Assembly: GCA_043811795.1 (NCBI GenBank)
Contig: JBDRMV010000041.1
Location: 1-14,454, forward strand
Direction of reading: 5' to 3'
DNA: 14,454 bases
DNA from: JBDRMV01 sp043811795
GTDB taxonomy: Bacteria; CG03
Notes under the pieces: model-generated
Databases searched by the model: none
What the model was told of the DNA's origin: nothing
What the model saw: the letters and a program-made list of their open reading frames with translations, nothing else
Shown: positions 13,766 to 14,454 of the stretch, piece after piece
How positions within the stretch are numbered: the stretch's first letter is position 1
How the letters are laid out: each line of letters begins with the position of its first letter
Program-made: the position numbers and the translations under genes

Positions 13766-14454
13766 ATGAAAAAGGAAATTCTTTTTACACCCGGACCCAC
13801 AAATGTTCCGCCTGAAATTCTTATGGAAGGGGCAAAAAGAACAATACACCACAGGACAGGCGCCTTCACGGATATTCTGAAGAGCGTCTCTGTCTCTCTG
13901 AAAAAGGTCTTAAGGACGGACGGAGACGTTTTTATACTGACTTCTTCCGGGACGGGCGCGATGGAAACGGCAGTTGTAAATTTCATCAGCACATCCGACA
14001 GCGTTCTCGTCCTGAACACAGGCGCGTTCGGCAGGCGGTGGGCCGACATCCTAAAGGCATACAAAGTAGAACCCGACATCATTGAATATCCATGGGGCGG
14101 AGCATTTAAAATTCAGGCCGTAAAAGAAAAACTCGCGCAGAAAAAATATAAAGCGGTCCTCTGCCAGCTCGGAGAGACCTCCACCGGAACCGTAAACGAC
14201 ATAAAGCAGTTAGGTAAAATAACAGGTAAAACCCTTCTGATTGTTGACGCCGTAAGCGGCCTTCTGACCGAGGAATTCCACATGGACGAGTGGAATGTGG
14301 ACATCTGCGTAAACGGTTCCCAGAAGGGCTTTATGATGCCGCCGGGTCTTGCTTTCATCGCTCTGAAAAAAGGTATTCTGGAACAGGCGGGAAAAAATGA
14401 CATTCCTAATTTTTACTTCTCCCTGACCTCTGCAAAAAAATATTTTGAAAAGGG
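13766..14454 (+). CDS. Class V PLP-dependent aminotransferase (alanine/serine-glyoxylate type), 3' end outside window
   Basis: About 230 residues are visible. The start LFTPGPTNVPPEI is typical of the serine/alanine-glyoxylate aminotransferase and PhnW-like family. SSGTGAMETA (60-69) is the cofactor-phosphate loop, Asp161 in VDAVSG contacts the pyridine ring, and Lys187 in GSQKGFMMPPG forms the Schiff base. AAGGAG lies at good spacing before the ATG. It follows lon by 23 bases, so it may be co-transcribed. In several anaerobes such aminotransferases sit beside serA and serve serine synthesis; a serA just beyond the right edge would support that here. The substrate cannot be determined from the sequence shown. 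Confidence 0.9.
   Translation, partial: MKKEILFTPGPTNVPPEILMEGAKRTIHHRTGAFTDILKSVSVSLKKVLRTDGDVFILTSSGTGAMETAVVNFISTSDSVLVLNTGAFGRRWADILKAYKVEPDIIEYPWGGAFKIQAVKEKLAQKKYKAVLCQLGETSTGTVNDIKQLGKITGKTLLIVDAVSGLLTEEFHMDEWNVDICVNGSQKGFMMPPGLAFIALKKGILEQAGKNDIPNFYFSLTSAKKYFEK

Noticed and set aside
1..14454. CRISPR array, IS transposase or prophage genes
   Set aside because: No regularly spaced repeats, transposase motifs or phage structural genes were seen on either strand.

Overview
The window reads as the chromosome of an anaerobic, probably uncultivated bacterium. It has a Ni,Fe carbon monoxide dehydrogenase set, arginine genes and the usual bacterial protein quality-control genes. Coding density is high, with many 4-nt start/stop overlaps. 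Coding sequence is A-rich and intergenic DNA is AT-rich. Small GGGG-containing palindromes are scattered between and inside genes. No single gene fixes the phylum. My best guess is a candidate-phylum lineage such as Omnitrophota or a relative, and this is inference only.

Two gene blocks diverge from one control region at about 9292-9443. The left block is entirely on the minus strand. In transcription order it is: SppA-type signal peptide peptidase, a five-helix membrane protein, argC, a doubtful 62-codon ORF, argJ, tsaC (tRNA t6A synthesis), a YwlE-like low-molecular-weight phosphatase, cooC, a malonyl-CoA decarboxylase, cooS, and the first 25 codons of a CooF-like ferredoxin cut by the window edge. 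Most junctions overlap or are only a few bases apart, so sppA through the decarboxylase could be one transcript. The one real gap (1981-2239, before cooS) holds a nested inverted repeat.

The right block is on the plus strand: a tRNA-Leu(UAG), then trigger factor (tig), clpP, lon, and a class V aminotransferase cut by the right edge. tig-clpP-lon is the classical protein-folding and degradation cluster, but clpX, usually found between clpP and lon, is missing. The tRNA ends 14 nt before tig and seems to share its promoter.

The most unusual feature is a complete malonyl-CoA decarboxylase, with its catalytic Ser and His retained, between the CODH maturation ATPase gene cooC and the CODH gene cooS. 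It overlaps the end of cooC by 7 nt. Other points worth attention are four palindromic elements (2036-2133, 3608-3620, 6638-6735, 9328-9362), two divergent promoters whose -35 boxes are one base apart, and a trigger factor whose PPIase domain looks degenerate.
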